Of a stretch of 64,000 bases of DNA, positions 32,413 to 41,643 are shown in pieces; position 1 is the first letter of the stretch, and every line of letters starts with the position of its first letter. Below the pieces are notes generated by a model. That model searched no databases. It was not told the origin of the DNA and saw only the letters and a program-made list of their open reading frames with translations. Location of the stretch: the NCBI GenBank assembly GCA_022842245.1, contig JALHPZ010000016.1:1-64000 (forward strand), read 5' to 3'. Origin of the DNA: Gemmataceae bacterium. Its GTDB lineage: Bacteria; Planctomycetota; Planctomycetia; Gemmatales; Gemmataceae. Made by a program: the position numbers and the translations under genes.

Positions 32413-34476
32413 ATGAATTCCACGACCGATCGCGATCCTTTGGACCTCGTCGCCGAGGAATTCGCGGACCGCTGCCGGCGCGGTGAGATGCCTTCCGTCA
32501 CCGATTTCCTGGGGCGCTATCCAAACCTGGCCGAGGACCTGCGCGATCTCCTGCCGGCGGTCGCGCAGATGGAACTGCTGAAGCGCCACCGTCATTCATC
32601 CACGCCGCTCCCGGTCGTGCACGTCTCGGATTGCCCGGAGAAGCTCGGCGATTACCGCATCCTGCGGGAACTCGGTCGCGGCGGCATGGGGATCGTGTAC
32701 GAGGCGATGCAGGAATCGCTGGGCCGGCGCGTGGCGCTCAAGATGCTGCCGCTGCCGGGGCGGAACGACGCCGTGCGCCGCGAGCGATTCCTCCGCGAGG
32801 CGCAGGTCGCCGCCAAGCTGCACCATACGAACATCGTTCCGGTCTTCGGCGTCGGCGAAGAGAACGGCATCCCGTACTTCGTCATGCAGTTCATACCCGG
32901 TTGTGGGTTGAACGACGTGATCGCGAGCTGGAAGGAATTGAATTCCGATGTACGGCACGAATCGCCGGCGCTGGTGCGGCCGAACCAGTGGCGCCGCATC
33001 GCCGACATCGGTGCCGCCGCCGCGCACGCCCTCGCGTACGCACACGGCCAGGGCGTCCTCCACCGCGACGTGAAGCCTGGCAACCTCCTGCTCGACCACC
33101 ACGGCACCGTCTGGATCGCCGACTTCGGCCTCGCCAAGCTCCTCGATCACCACACGCTCACCGCCACCGGCGACCTGCTCGGCACCATTCCCTACATGGC
33201 CCCGGAAGCCCTGCGCGGCGAGGGCGACCACCGCGCCGACGTCTACGGACTCGGCATGACCCTCTACGAACTCGCCACGGGTTCGATGCCGTATCAGCAT
33301 TCCAACCCCGCCGTCTTGATCCGCGAGATCGGAGAGAAGGATCCGCCGCTGCCGCGCACCGTGAACCCGCGCGTGCCGCGCGACCTGGAAACGATCATCC
33401 TCAAGGCGATCGCCCGCGAGCCGGGCCGGCGCTACGCCAGCGCGGCCGAGATGGCGCACGACCTCGACGCCTACCTGAACGATCAGCCGATCCGCGCCCG
33501 GCGATCGTCGGTACTCCAGCGATCGTGGCTTTGGGCGAAGCGCAATCCGATCCTCGCGATGCTGTCCACGATCACGGCGGGGGCGTTGGTCTTCGCCGCG
33601 ATCGTCGGTTGGGTGAGTTACAGCCGCACGAGCGCGGCCCTGGCGAGCGAACGCAAGCTCCTCGCGGATGCCGAGGAAGCCAACAAGAAACTGCTGGACA
33701 ACCTCAACCTCTCGCTCGCGGCGTTCGAGGCGGTTTTCGAGGCGGCCAATCCGACCGAGCCGTTCGGCTTCGGTCCGCCGCCGCGCCCGCCGGAAGGGGA
33801 TGGGCCGCGCAATCCCATGCGTCCCGAAGGCGGACGTCCCGATGGTGGGCGACCGGACGGCGGTCGGCCCGAAGGGGACCGCGGGCGGCCGAACGCGCCC
33901 ATGCCCGGCGGTCGGGCGCTCGTGGTCGATCCCGTCAAGATGTTGGAAGTCGTTCTCGACTTCTACGAAAAGTTCGCCGAACAGAACTCGGCCAACCCGA
34001 AGTTGAAGCAGGAAAACGAGACGAATTACAAGCTGCGCCTGAACGCCGCGAAGGCGTACCGCAAGGTCGGGCAGATGAAATCGTTCCTCGGCCGGCTGGA
34101 ACCGAACGCGGCCGCGCAGCCCCTGCATCGCTCGCTGGAGATCCTGAGCGAACTGATGCGCAGTTATCCGGACGTGAGGGATGTCCAGCGTGAATTCGTG
34201 CTGAGCGTGGCCGCACTGGACGCGGTGAAGGACCCGAAACTGGCGACCGGCGAACGGCTGGAACTGGTGCGCCGCGCGGCGTCGCTGGTCGAACCGGGCG
34301 CGGGCGCGACGCGCTGGACGCTCGATCAACTGGCGCGAATGGCGCAGGCCGACGGCGACCGCGAACTCGCCGAGGCGATCCGGGCGCGCATGCCGGAGTT
34401 CCGACCGTTCGAGTTCCGCCCCGGCGGCGAACGCCCGAACGGCCGACCCGGCGAACAAGGGCCGCGCCGCCCGTAG
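32413..34476 (+). CDS. Transmembrane Ser/Thr protein kinase with extracytoplasmic region
   Basis: A 687-aa Hanks-type kinase. The kinase domain spans about 80-350: 'LGRGGMGIVYEAM', Lys110 in 'VALKMLP', 'HRDVKPGN' with Asp219, 'ADFGLAK' with Asp237, and 'IPYMAPEAL'. One transmembrane helix lies at about 380-402. The outer region contains a Gly/Arg/Pro/Asp repeat (R-P-D-G-G-type units, about residues 470-495) and then a helical, TPR-like region (about 510-660). The first 60 residues are an N-terminal helical segment shared by many planctomycete kinases of this sort. It should sense something outside and phosphorylate proteins inside; ligand and targets are unknown. Confidence 0.9.
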   Translation: MNSTTDRDPLDLVAEEFADRCRRGEMPSVTDFLGRYPNLAEDLRDLLPAVAQMELLKRHRHSSTPLPVVHVSDCPEKLGDYRILRELGRGGMGIVYEAMQESLGRRVALKMLPLPGRNDAVRRERFLREAQVAAKLHHTNIVPVFGVGEENGIPYFVMQFIPGCGLNDVIASWKELNSDVRHESPALVRPNQWRRIADIGAAAAHALAYAHGQGVLHRDVKPGNLLLDHHGTVWIADFGLAKLLDHHTLTATGDLLGTIPYMAPEALRGEGDHRADVYGLGMTLYELATGSMPYQHSNPAVLIREIGEKDPPLPRTVNPRVPRDLETIILKAIAREPGRRYASAAEMAHDLDAYLNDQPIRARRSSVLQRSWLWAKRNPILAMLSTITAGALVFAAIVGWVSYSRTSAALASERKLLADAEEANKKLLDNLNLSLAAFEAVFEAANPTEPFGFGPPPRPPEGDGPRNPMRPEGGRPDGGRPDGGRPEGDRGRPNAPMPGGRALVVDPVKMLEVVLDFYEKFAEQNSANPKLKQENETNYKLRLNAAKAYRKVGQMKSFLGRLEPNAAAQPLHRSLEILSELMRSYPDVRDVQREFVLSVAALDAVKDPKLATGERLELVRRAASLVEPGAGATRWTLDQLARMAQADGDRELAEAIRARMPEFRPFEFRPGGERPNGRPGEQGPRRP

Positions 34477-34477
34477 A

Positions 34478-35047
34478 ATGTCCCGCGTGTCGCCGAATTC
34501 GCTCACCACAGTGCCGAATCTGCTCTCGCTGTCGCGCGTTCCGCTCGGCATCGTGGTCTTCGCCGCCATAGCGCACGGCCTCTGGGCCGCCGCCCTCGCC
34601 GTCTTCCTCCTCGCCACCCTCACCGACTGGCTCGACGGCTGGTACGCCCGACGCTACGGCCTCGCCTCCGCCGTCGGCCGCAGCCTCGATCCGCTCACCG
34701 ACAAGTTCCTCATTTGCGGCACCTTCATCTATCTCCAGTCCGCGAACGTCGGCGTGCTGCCCTGGATGGTCACCGTCGTCGTCGGTCGCGAAATCCTCGT
34801 CACCGGCCTGCGCGGCATCGTCGAAGCCACCGGCAAGAAGTTCGGCGCCGACTGGTTCGGCAAGTTGAAGACCACGCTCCAATGTGCTGCCATCATCGCG
34901 ATCCTGACCCTGAAGACGTTCGAAGGCACCGAACTCGCCCGATGGGAACTCGCATGGTGGGTGCTGCTCTACGCCATGCTGGTCGCGACCGTCGGCAGCG
35001 GGATCCAGTACGTCGTGAAGGCCGCGAAACTCTTGCGTCAGGAGTGA
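34478..35047 (+). CDS. pgsA: CDP-diacylglycerol-glycerol-3-phosphate 3-phosphatidyltransferase
   Basis: A 189-aa integral membrane protein with the full CDP-alcohol phosphotransferase motif D50-x2-D53-G-x2-A57-R58-x8-G67-x3-D71-x3-D75 and about four to five hydrophobic segments. It transfers a phosphatidyl group to glycerol 3-phosphate, the committed step to phosphatidylglycerol. The start codon follows the kinase gene's stop with one base between (TAG-A-ATG), so it is translationally coupled to it. Other CDP-alcohol phosphotransferases share the motif, but the 'NLLSLSRVPLGI' opening and size are those of PgsA. Confidence 0.9.
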   Translation: MSRVSPNSLTTVPNLLSLSRVPLGIVVFAAIAHGLWAAALAVFLLATLTDWLDGWYARRYGLASAVGRSLDPLTDKFLICGTFIYLQSANVGVLPWMVTVVVGREILVTGLRGIVEATGKKFGADWFGKLKTTLQCAAIIAILTLKTFEGTELARWELAWWVLLYAMLVATVGSGIQYVVKAAKLLRQE

Positions 35048-35051
35048 CCCG

Positions 35052-35747
35052 ATGGCGGGGGTACATGGAGAACGGTTCTATGGGTACGTCGACCGCGTGC
35101 CGGGACTGGGATACGTCGCGACGCAGTTCTTCCATTTTAATTTCGTGCCGGTCTTCCCGCTCGGATCGTACGTCGTGCCGGAAGCCGTAGCGGCCGCGTT
35201 CGCGGTGCCGCGCCGGATCCCGATGAACCTGAAGTCGGTTCTGGTCGGCTATTTCCGCGGTTGGGTGGGGCTAGCGACGATCGTACTCTTCGCGGTGTGC
35301 GGCATCCAATCCATCGAGTCGATCCAGGACACGAAGCCCGGCGACGCGATGACGGCGCTGGCCGTCGCCGTCGCCGCCGTCGCGTACGCCGCCGTCTGGT
35401 GGGCGATGATCGGATCGCACAAATCGTGGATCCTCGCCTGGCTCCTTGTGCTCGCTGCCACCGGTGGCTACTTCGCGTGGGATGCCGCCAACCCGCTGCC
35501 GCCGAAACCCGACAACCCGTTCAAGGCACCGGTCGCACGCGGCCACCGCCACCGCGCGGACCTCCCCGATTTGTTCCTCTACGCGAACGGCTGCCTGTTC
35601 GCCCTGACGGCGCTGCGCGCGTTCGACCGCGCCGGTCGCGGGCGCGCCTACGAACTCGGCGATATCCTCGGCGTCGACGAAGAACGGATCAACGAACTCC
35701 TCGACGGCGGACGCGAACCGACCGCGGACGACGAACCCCGGGCGTGA
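35052..35747 (+). CDS. Three-helix membrane protein, unknown function
   Basis: A 231-aa protein. The N-terminal 60 residues are soluble and carry the distinctive 'FYGYVDRVPGLGYVATQFFHFNFVPVFPLGSYVV'-type segment, which I associate with hypothetical proteins of planctomycetes. Three transmembrane segments follow at about 70-88, 98-117 and 123-141, then a His/Arg-rich loop and a charged C-terminal tail. It starts four bases after pgsA and is followed after three bases by the DUF3748 gene, so all three are in one operon. Confidence 0.65.
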   Translation: MAGVHGERFYGYVDRVPGLGYVATQFFHFNFVPVFPLGSYVVPEAVAAAFAVPRRIPMNLKSVLVGYFRGWVGLATIVLFAVCGIQSIESIQDTKPGDAMTALAVAVAAVAYAAVWWAMIGSHKSWILAWLLVLAATGGYFAWDAANPLPPKPDNPFKAPVARGHRHRADLPDLFLYANGCLFALTALRAFDRAGRGRAYELGDILGVDEERINELLDGGREPTADDEPRA

Positions 35748-35750
35748 GCC

Positions 35751-37001
35751 ATGCCGAACGAACGCCAACTGACCGACGGCCCCGGCGGCCGCATCCTGAC
35801 GAACGCGAACGTCTGGTCGCCGGACGGCGAATGGATCGTCTTCGACACGCGGTCCGACGTGGCCGGGGAACGCTTCGACGGCACGCGCATCCAGGCCGTG
35901 AACTCCCGAACGAACGAGGTGCGAACCGTCTACGAATCCCGCAACGGCGCGTACTGCGGCGTGGCGACCTGGCACCCGAAGCAATCGCGGATCATCTTCA
36001 TCCACGGACCCGAGAACCCGACGCCGGAATGGAGCTATGGTGCCCCGCGCCGGCAGGGCGTCATCGTGGAGTTCGAGAAACGGACGACCGAGCCGTTCGA
36101 CGGGCGGGATCTCGTCCCGCCGTTCACGCCCGGCGCCCTGCGCGGCGGGTCCCACGTGCACGTCTTCAGCCCCGACGGAGGCAAGATCAGCTTCACCTAC
36201 GAGGATCACTATCTCACGAAGCACGATCGCGAAGTCGACGGGCGGGAGATCAATCTCCGGAATGTCGGCGTCGGCGTGCCGGCGGGGTTGGTGCGCGTCG
36301 GGCGCGGGCATCCCCGCAACGCCGACGGAACGTACTTCTGCGTGCTCGTTTCGAAGACGACTGCGCATCCGAAGCCCGGCTCGGATGAAATCTCCAAGGC
36401 ATTCGAGGAAGGCTGGATCGACCATCGCACGCTCGCGTTCCAGGGGCACGTCGTAACCGCGAAGGGCGAGACGATCGCGGAAGTCTTCGCGGTCGACCTG
36501 CCGGACGACCTGCGTGCCGTCGGCGATGGGCCGCTTCAAGGCACCGAATCGCGCCGGCCGTTCCCGCCCAAGGGTACGCGGCAACGTCGGCTCACCTATA
36601 CGGCCGATCGGAAAGATCCGGGATTGCAAGGGCCGCGACACTGGTTGCGGTGCGCACCGGACGGATCGCGCATCGCGTTCCTGATGAAGGACGATGCCGG
36701 CGTACCCCAACTTTGGACCGTATCACCGGCCGGTGGCACGCCAAGCCAACTGACCCGAACGCCGGCGGGAATCGCCTCCGCGTTCACCTGGAACGCGGAC
36801 GGTTCGCTCCTCGCGTTCGTTTGCGACGGCCGCATCGCCGTGGCCGATGCCGGGACGGGAGCGATCCGGTTTCTCACCGAACCGGGGCCGCAGGCCGAGG
36901 CACCGCGACCGGAGGCGTGCGTCTTCTCGCCCGATGGCAAGCGGATCGCCTTCGTCCGCCGCCGTTCGGGCTCGAATCAGATCCACGTCGTGGATGTCTA
37001 A
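35751..37001 (+). CDS. DUF3748 (YidR-like) TolB-type propeller protein
   Basis: A 416-aa protein with repeated beta-propeller blades: 'NANVWSPDGEWIVFDTRSD', 'HVFSPDGGKISFTY', 'HWLRCAPDGSRIAFLM', 'FTWNADGSLLAFVC' and 'CVFSPDGKRIAFVRR' are TolB/PD40-like repeats. Several stretches, for example 'WHPKQSRIIFIHGPE' and 'GPRHWLRCAPDG', match my memory of DUF3748 (E. coli YidR), a family of unknown function. No signal peptide is apparent, so the protein is probably cytoplasmic or otherwise exported. Its last four bases overlap the end of the convergent GT39 gene. Confidence 0.72.
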   Translation: MPNERQLTDGPGGRILTNANVWSPDGEWIVFDTRSDVAGERFDGTRIQAVNSRTNEVRTVYESRNGAYCGVATWHPKQSRIIFIHGPENPTPEWSYGAPRRQGVIVEFEKRTTEPFDGRDLVPPFTPGALRGGSHVHVFSPDGGKISFTYEDHYLTKHDREVDGREINLRNVGVGVPAGLVRVGRGHPRNADGTYFCVLVSKTTAHPKPGSDEISKAFEEGWIDHRTLAFQGHVVTAKGETIAEVFAVDLPDDLRAVGDGPLQGTESRRPFPPKGTRQRRLTYTADRKDPGLQGPRHWLRCAPDGSRIAFLMKDDAGVPQLWTVSPAGGTPSQLTRTPAGIASAFTWNADGSLLAFVCDGRIAVADAGTGAIRFLTEPGPQAEAPRPEACVFSPDGKRIAFVRRRSGSNQIHVVDV

Positions 37002-38626
37002 CGTCGAACAGGGACTTCGATCGCGAGATCGCGGCCTCCCCAGAGCATCGGGATGTTCAGCGTTCGCGGCCCCACGGGTCGATTTCTCATTCGATAGATC
37101 GCGAGCCGGGCGCCGTCCATCCATTCGATGTTGTTGTTGCGGATCGGTATTTCCGCCACCCGTTCCACGAGATCGACCCGCTCCGTCAGGACCCGTCGCA
37201 GGGCGACCTGGGCCGGCAGGACGTGCTTGAGCGGCGGCTCCTCGACCACGAGGAACTCGGGCGAGAGCCGCGTCAGCAGGTCGGCGATCTCGCGTTCGGA
37301 CTTGGTCCACTCGACGTATCCTGCGCCGGGATCGCTGCGGACGGCGTAGAGGAGTTTGTCGCCGCGCGCGATCCAGATCCGTCGGTCGGCGTCGCGGACG
37401 CGCAGGGAGTGGATGAACGTGCCGTCGAAGTGGCCGTCGAAGTGGACGATGCCGGGGCCATCGGTGTTGGCGAGGACGTACTCGGCCGCGTCGGCGTAGC
37501 CGCGGACCCAGGGCACGGGCTGGCGGAGCGTCCAGCAGCCGACGGATCCGACGACGAAGGCGGCGACCGCGTGCGTCCACCATTTTCGGCCGAAACGGCG
37601 GAGCGGTTCGAGCGCGGCCTCGGCGGCCCACACGCACCAGGCGGGCAGCCAGTAGATGGTGTGGCGCGTCTCTTGTTCGGAGAGGGCGGCGAAGCATGAG
37701 TAGACGACGATCGCGAGCGCCCAGTAGGTACGGGACTTCGCTCGTTGGCCGTTCCGGAACGAGAGCACGAGACCCGTCGCACCGGCGAGGGTTCCCACGA
37801 TGCCGAGCTGGAAATCGAGGCTCAGCGGATAGTAGGTGAGGCGATCCCACCCGTGCCTGACGACATCGGGATTGGAGCCGCTGCTGGCCGCGAGGGCATG
37901 TTGCTGGCCGATGGTCTGATAGGCCAGCCAATAGAAGGGCGCGAGTGCGACGAGTATGCCGGCCGTTGCGATGAGGACCCGGCCCGAGGCGAGGAGCCGC
38001 ACACGGCCATCCATCGCCAATCGCAGAAGGAAGAGCGGAACGAGGAAAATCGCGTCGTACCGGTGCAATCCGGCCGCGACGACGCCGACGGCGAATGCGA
38101 GCAGGTCTCGGCTCCGCGCCTCCGCGAGATAGCGTTCGAAATGGACGATCGCGGCAAGCGCGCAGGCAAGGGTCGGCACTTCCAGCATGACGGCGCGGGA
38201 ATTGACGAACACCTCGCGCGAGAGGAGTAAAAGCGTGGCGGCGACCGCCGCGGTCGTCGCGCCGTGCGTGCCTCGGACGAGCGAATGAAAATAGACGAGA
38301 GCGACCAGCAGGTACGCGAGCACCAGTCCGCGGCCGGTTTCCAGTCCCGGACCGAATACGAGCATCGCCGCGCCCTCGACGGCGTGGAACCCCTGAGGCC
38401 AGACGAGCAAGCCGAGGCACGGGTACTGCGCGTAATACCGTTCGGCGTAGGCGCGGGGCGAGCGGTATCCGCCGTCGCGGATGGCATCGCGGACGAAGAC
38501 GCCGGTCATGACGTGGCGCGTCTCGTCGCCGCTGAAATACGGTTCGGTGGGTTGCTTCCAAATGAGATGGACGGCGAGCGCGAGGGCGAGGATCGCGGGC
38601 AACGCGAGGCCCGGGCGCGCGGTCAT
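36998..38626 (-). CDS. GT39-like integral membrane glycosyltransferase
   Basis: A 542-aa membrane protein with about ten hydrophobic segments. Near the N-terminus 'PYFSGDETRHVM' carries the Asp-Glu pair of the ArnT/PMT-type (GT39, GT-C fold) enzymes, which use polyprenyl-phosphate sugars outside the membrane. The last 150 residues are a soluble domain. The start overlaps the stop of the polysaccharide deacetylase gene by four bases, so it is the final gene of the glycan operon. Which sugar and acceptor it uses is unknown. Confidence 0.75.
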   Translation of the reverse strand: MTARPGLALPAILALALAVHLIWKQPTEPYFSGDETRHVMTGVFVRDAIRDGGYRSPRAYAERYYAQYPCLGLLVWPQGFHAVEGAAMLVFGPGLETGRGLVLAYLLVALVYFHSLVRGTHGATTAAVAATLLLLSREVFVNSRAVMLEVPTLACALAAIVHFERYLAEARSRDLLAFAVGVVAAGLHRYDAIFLVPLFLLRLAMDGRVRLLASGRVLIATAGILVALAPFYWLAYQTIGQQHALAASSGSNPDVVRHGWDRLTYYPLSLDFQLGIVGTLAGATGLVLSFRNGQRAKSRTYWALAIVVYSCFAALSEQETRHTIYWLPAWCVWAAEAALEPLRRFGRKWWTHAVAAFVVGSVGCWTLRQPVPWVRGYADAAEYVLANTDGPGIVHFDGHFDGTFIHSLRVRDADRRIWIARGDKLLYAVRSDPGAGYVEWTKSEREIADLLTRLSPEFLVVEEPPLKHVLPAQVALRRVLTERVDLVERVAEIPIRNNNIEWMDGARLAIYRMRNRPVGPRTLNIPMLWGGRDLAIEVPVRR

Positions 38627-39612
38627 GGGCCGATCCGCGCGAAGTCGGGGCGACGTGTCGGCAGTTTCGCCGATACGAGCGTCTCGGCGTAGCGGCCCAT
38701 CGGCAGCACGTCGAACTGTCCGGCAAGACCATCGAGTACTTCGCAGGCGAGATCGAGCTTCCAGGCGGCCGGGCGGTCCATCGCGGGGAAGAAGCCAAGG
38801 TCCGCGTCGTCGTCGCTGCCGAGGAAATCGAGCGGGTGCAGGAGAATCGATGGTTCGAGGTTGGCGGCGCGGCAGAACGCCATCGCCGTGCGGAAATAGC
38901 GCCGTGCGGCGAAGCGGGAGAATCGGCCGAGGTAGAGCAGGTAGCTCAGGTGCAGCGGCACCTTGGCGAGGGGTAGGGTGGTCACGGGGATTTCGAGTAT
39001 GGATCCTTGTTCGGTGCGCCAGCGGTAGGGCTTCAATGGCCGGTGGCCGTCGGCGAGCGTGCCGAAGAGCTTGGCGCGTCGTTTCCGCTCCGCCGGCGAG
39101 AGTTTGGCCGTCATGAAGTAGTAGGCGCGGGCGAGCGGGCCGAGGTACGTCGGGAAGGTGGAAGCGTCGTAGCGGTAGCCGCGTTCGACGAGGATGTCGA
39201 GCACGGTCTCGGAGAGGCTGTAGCCCGGGCCGCGAAAACCGTCGGGGCGAATGCCGGTGGCGGATTCGATGGCGTCCTCGGCGCGGGCGAGTTCAACGGC
39301 GATCTGCCCGCGCGAGTAGAGGTGCAGCCACGGCTCGTGGTGGAAGGAGTGGTTGCCGATCTCGTGCCCGGCGTCCGCGATCGATTTCAGGGCCTCGCGA
39401 TTGCGGTCTAGCGCCGCGTCCTGCCCGACGACGAACCAAGTGATCGTCAGCCCGCGGTCCGCGAGCAGTTTCAGCACGCGGGGCACGACGATGTCGAGGT
39501 AGCTCGGCAGCGTTTCCCAGCCGGCGTCGCCGTGCGTCTTGAGGTACGACCACTTGTTGTCGAGGTCGAGCGAGAGGGACGCGCGGGGTCGGAACGCGGC
39601 GGGCCGGATCAT
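38623..39612 (-). CDS. Polysaccharide deacetylase (NodB-type)
   Basis: From the ATG at 39612 (overlapping the upstream stop by four bases) the product is 329 aa. Its NodB-like signatures are 'SLDLDNKW' (Asp16, Asp18), 'HEIGNHSFHHEPW' (metal-binding His pair), 'FRGPGYSLSETVLD' and 'LHPLDFLGSD'. Members remove acetyl groups from N-acetyl sugars in glycans, such as those with GlcNAc. No signal peptide is seen, so deacetylation of lipid-linked or nucleotide-level intermediates is possible. It is one of two deacetylase domains in this gene block. Confidence 0.87.
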   Translation of the reverse strand: MIRPAAFRPRASLSLDLDNKWSYLKTHGDAGWETLPSYLDIVVPRVLKLLADRGLTITWFVVGQDAALDRNREALKSIADAGHEIGNHSFHHEPWLHLYSRGQIAVELARAEDAIESATGIRPDGFRGPGYSLSETVLDILVERGYRYDASTFPTYLGPLARAYYFMTAKLSPAERKRRAKLFGTLADGHRPLKPYRWRTEQGSILEIPVTTLPLAKVPLHLSYLLYLGRFSRFAARRYFRTAMAFCRAANLEPSILLHPLDFLGSDDDADLGFFPAMDRPAAWKLDLACEVLDGLAGQFDVLPMGRYAETLVSAKLPTRRPDFARIGP

Positions 39613-40964
39613 CGCGCGGCCCCCGCGAGGAGGTGCCGCGCGGCGCGGTCGGCCAGTTGCAGCGTCTCGTTCACGTTCAACGTACCGTTGACGATGTGCG
39701 CCGAGTTGACGATGTGCAGGCCGGGTACGGATGTCGTCATCGGCGGCAGGTGTTGGGAGTAGTTTAAGGTCGAGATGGCCAGAACCTGCCGGACGCGCGA
39801 AACGCGGAACGCGAGCACGTCGTCGGGTTCGATGTGCGGGTGGATCTTCATCAATCCCGCGAGGAATTCGTCGCGGATGCGCTGGTCGGGCATTTCGAAG
39901 AGCGGATCGTCCGGTGCGACGTACTTCGGGAGATACACGAGGTGCTTGCCACCGAATTCGTCCGGGTCGACGAGGGCGGTCATCTCGATGATGGCGGTGA
40001 ACGGTGCCGGGTCGGTGATGTTGGTGACGTAGTATCCGGCGAGCGGCTTGCGCAGCAGGAGCGATGCGCAGATGATCCCCTGATAGCGCAGGGCGTTCAG
40101 TTTCGCACGCTCGACGTCGGAAAGCTGCGGGCACATTCGGGCCGCGATTGGCGCGGCGACGGTGACGGCCACGTGGTCGAACGATTCGATCGAACCATCG
40201 TCGTATTCGATATCGAGGCCGTAGTCGTTCGAGACGATTTGCGAAACCCGGGAGGCTTCGCGGAGGGTGACGCCGGCATCGAGTAGCGCGTCGGCAGCGC
40301 GTTCGAGGATGCGTCCGTAGCCGCCGCGCACGTAGCCAAAGAGCTCCTTCTTGAGGCCGGTGCGCCTGGCGGCGTACATGCGGGCGATGATGGCCCAGAT
40401 GAACGCCGCGGAGGCGTGGCGGTAGTTCTCCCCGAGCTTGGCGCGGAGCAGCGGCAGCCAGATCTTTTCCGTGGTCGCGCGGCCGGACCAGCGCCGGAGC
40501 CAGTCGACGACGGGAATGCCTTCGAGTTTCTTCCAATCCCGGATGCGGGATGCGCGGAGAATCGTCAGCGCGAGGCGGAACTTGCCGACGAGGCCGAGCG
40601 GCGGAAATTTTAAGAATTCGAGGGAGTTGGACATCGAGAACAGGCGGCCATCGGTGTAGAAGCCGGTGCGGGTCTCCTTCCAGCGGAGTTCTTCGACCAG
40701 GCCGAGGCTTTCGAGCATCTGGCGGAGTCGCGTGTCCGACAGGAGGGTGACATGGTAGTGGCGGTCCCAGGCGATGTCGCCGAGCTGCCAGGTGTCGGCG
40801 AGTCCGCCGAGGTGCGGGGCGGCCTCGATGAGCGTGACGGCGTGGCCGGCGGCGGCGAGTTGCCGCGCCAACTCGATGCCGAGCAAGCCGCCGCCGACGA
40901 CCGCCCACCGGCTACCGGTGGGCGCAAACGGCGGGGGCGGGGGATTCGCGGTAAGCGGATGCAT
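39609..40964 (-). CDS. FAD-dependent amine-oxidase-like oxidoreductase of the glycan operon
   Basis: A 451-aa flavoprotein. The dinucleotide-binding motif 'WAVVGGGLLGIELARQLAAAG' is followed by 'VTLIEAAPHLGGLADTW', and the FAD C-terminal region is 'GLHIVNSAHIVNGTLNVNE'. This is the NAD(P)/FAD amine-oxidase/protoporphyrinogen-oxidase-like group. Members near polysaccharide genes are often linked to sugar or lipid-carrier steps, but their reactions are mostly unknown. Its start overlaps the methyltransferase gene's 3' end by 53 bases, which is longer than the four-base overlaps elsewhere in the operon. The first 18 residues are Pro-rich and may be partly unreal. Confidence 0.8.
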   Translation of the reverse strand: MHPLTANPPPPPFAPTGSRWAVVGGGLLGIELARQLAAAGHAVTLIEAAPHLGGLADTWQLGDIAWDRHYHVTLLSDTRLRQMLESLGLVEELRWKETRTGFYTDGRLFSMSNSLEFLKFPPLGLVGKFRLALTILRASRIRDWKKLEGIPVVDWLRRWSGRATTEKIWLPLLRAKLGENYRHASAAFIWAIIARMYAARRTGLKKELFGYVRGGYGRILERAADALLDAGVTLREASRVSQIVSNDYGLDIEYDDGSIESFDHVAVTVAAPIAARMCPQLSDVERAKLNALRYQGIICASLLLRKPLAGYYVTNITDPAPFTAIIEMTALVDPDEFGGKHLVYLPKYVAPDDPLFEMPDQRIRDEFLAGLMKIHPHIEPDDVLAFRVSRVRQVLAISTLNYSQHLPPMTTSVPGLHIVNSAHIVNGTLNVNETLQLADRAARHLLAGAAR

Positions 40965-41643
40965 GGGCGGTGCGGCTCAGGACCGCGGTCCGGCGACCGC
41001 GGAAGTGCGTGAGGTTACGGGCAAGGTAGCACGCCGACAGCCCGGCGGCAGTGGCAAACCGGTCGATCTCGTCTTTCGACGGATGATACGGCGGCCGGCG
41101 TCGCGCCGTTGCACCGTAGCGGCCGCGCTCCGCGAGCGTGTTCCGCAGTGCACGAACGAAGTATCCCCGTCGCACGCTGAACCGGAACAAGGACCACAGA
41201 TCCGACCATGTCGAATGCCCGGGTTCGCTCCAGTCCGAGAGAACAATCCGTCCGTTCGGGCCGAGCACTTCGGCCCACTCGGCGATTTTCGTCTCCAGTT
41301 CCGCGGCCGTCAGATACTGGACGACGCTGTTGACGAGGACATAGTCGAATCCGTTCTCGCGGCGATCCCATTCCGCGGCGTTGGGAACCCCCGCCAGGTT
41401 CCCGGCCGCGATGCGTCGCATATTCGCGGCATCGTCCCACACGCGGATGGCGCCCATGTGCGGGGCCAGCAATCGTGCGATCGTCCCGAATCCACATCCG
41501 TAATCGAGTACCCGATCGGTCGATTTCGGCTGGCATTCCCGAAGGAAATTGAGAACGTATTCCTCGCTTTCGGGCGCGAAGAGCAGCCGGCCCTCCGGCA
41601 CGGTTTCCCAGTAGTCGAGCCACGGGTCGGCCGGTGCGGTCAT
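40912..41643 (-). CDS. SAM-dependent methyltransferase, class I
   Basis: From the ATG at 41643 the protein has 243 aa. Motif I is 'VLDYGCGFGTIARLLAPH', followed by an acidic strand-end 'VWDDAANM' and the motif 'FDYVLVNSVVQYLT'. It is a Rossmann-type methyltransferase (Methyltransf_11/25-like). In a glycan operon it may methylate a sugar, but the target cannot be seen. The start overlaps the acyltransferase stop by four bases; its last 53 bases are shared with the flavoprotein gene. Confidence 0.82.
   Translation of the reverse strand: MTAPADPWLDYWETVPEGRLLFAPESEEYVLNFLRECQPKSTDRVLDYGCGFGTIARLLAPHMGAIRVWDDAANMRRIAAGNLAGVPNAAEWDRRENGFDYVLVNSVVQYLTAAELETKIAEWAEVLGPNGRIVLSDWSEPGHSTWSDLWSLFRFSVRRGYFVRALRNTLAERGRYGATARRRPPYHPSKDEIDRFATAAGLSACYLARNLTHFRGRRTAVLSRTAHASAYRESPAPAVCAHR

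Noticed and set aside
33820..33900. Short repeats in the kinase gene as a possible CRISPR or tandem-repeat locus
   Set aside because: They are short in-frame codon repeats for G-R-P-D/E units, with no spacers.
34474..34479. TAGAAT as a promoter -10 box before pgsA
   Set aside because: It consists of the kinase gene's TAG stop, one base, and the first two bases of the pgsA ATG, so the match is most likely chance.
32596..34623. Open frame of 675 codons on the minus strand
   Set aside because: Antisense to the second kinase gene, which has all kinase motifs.
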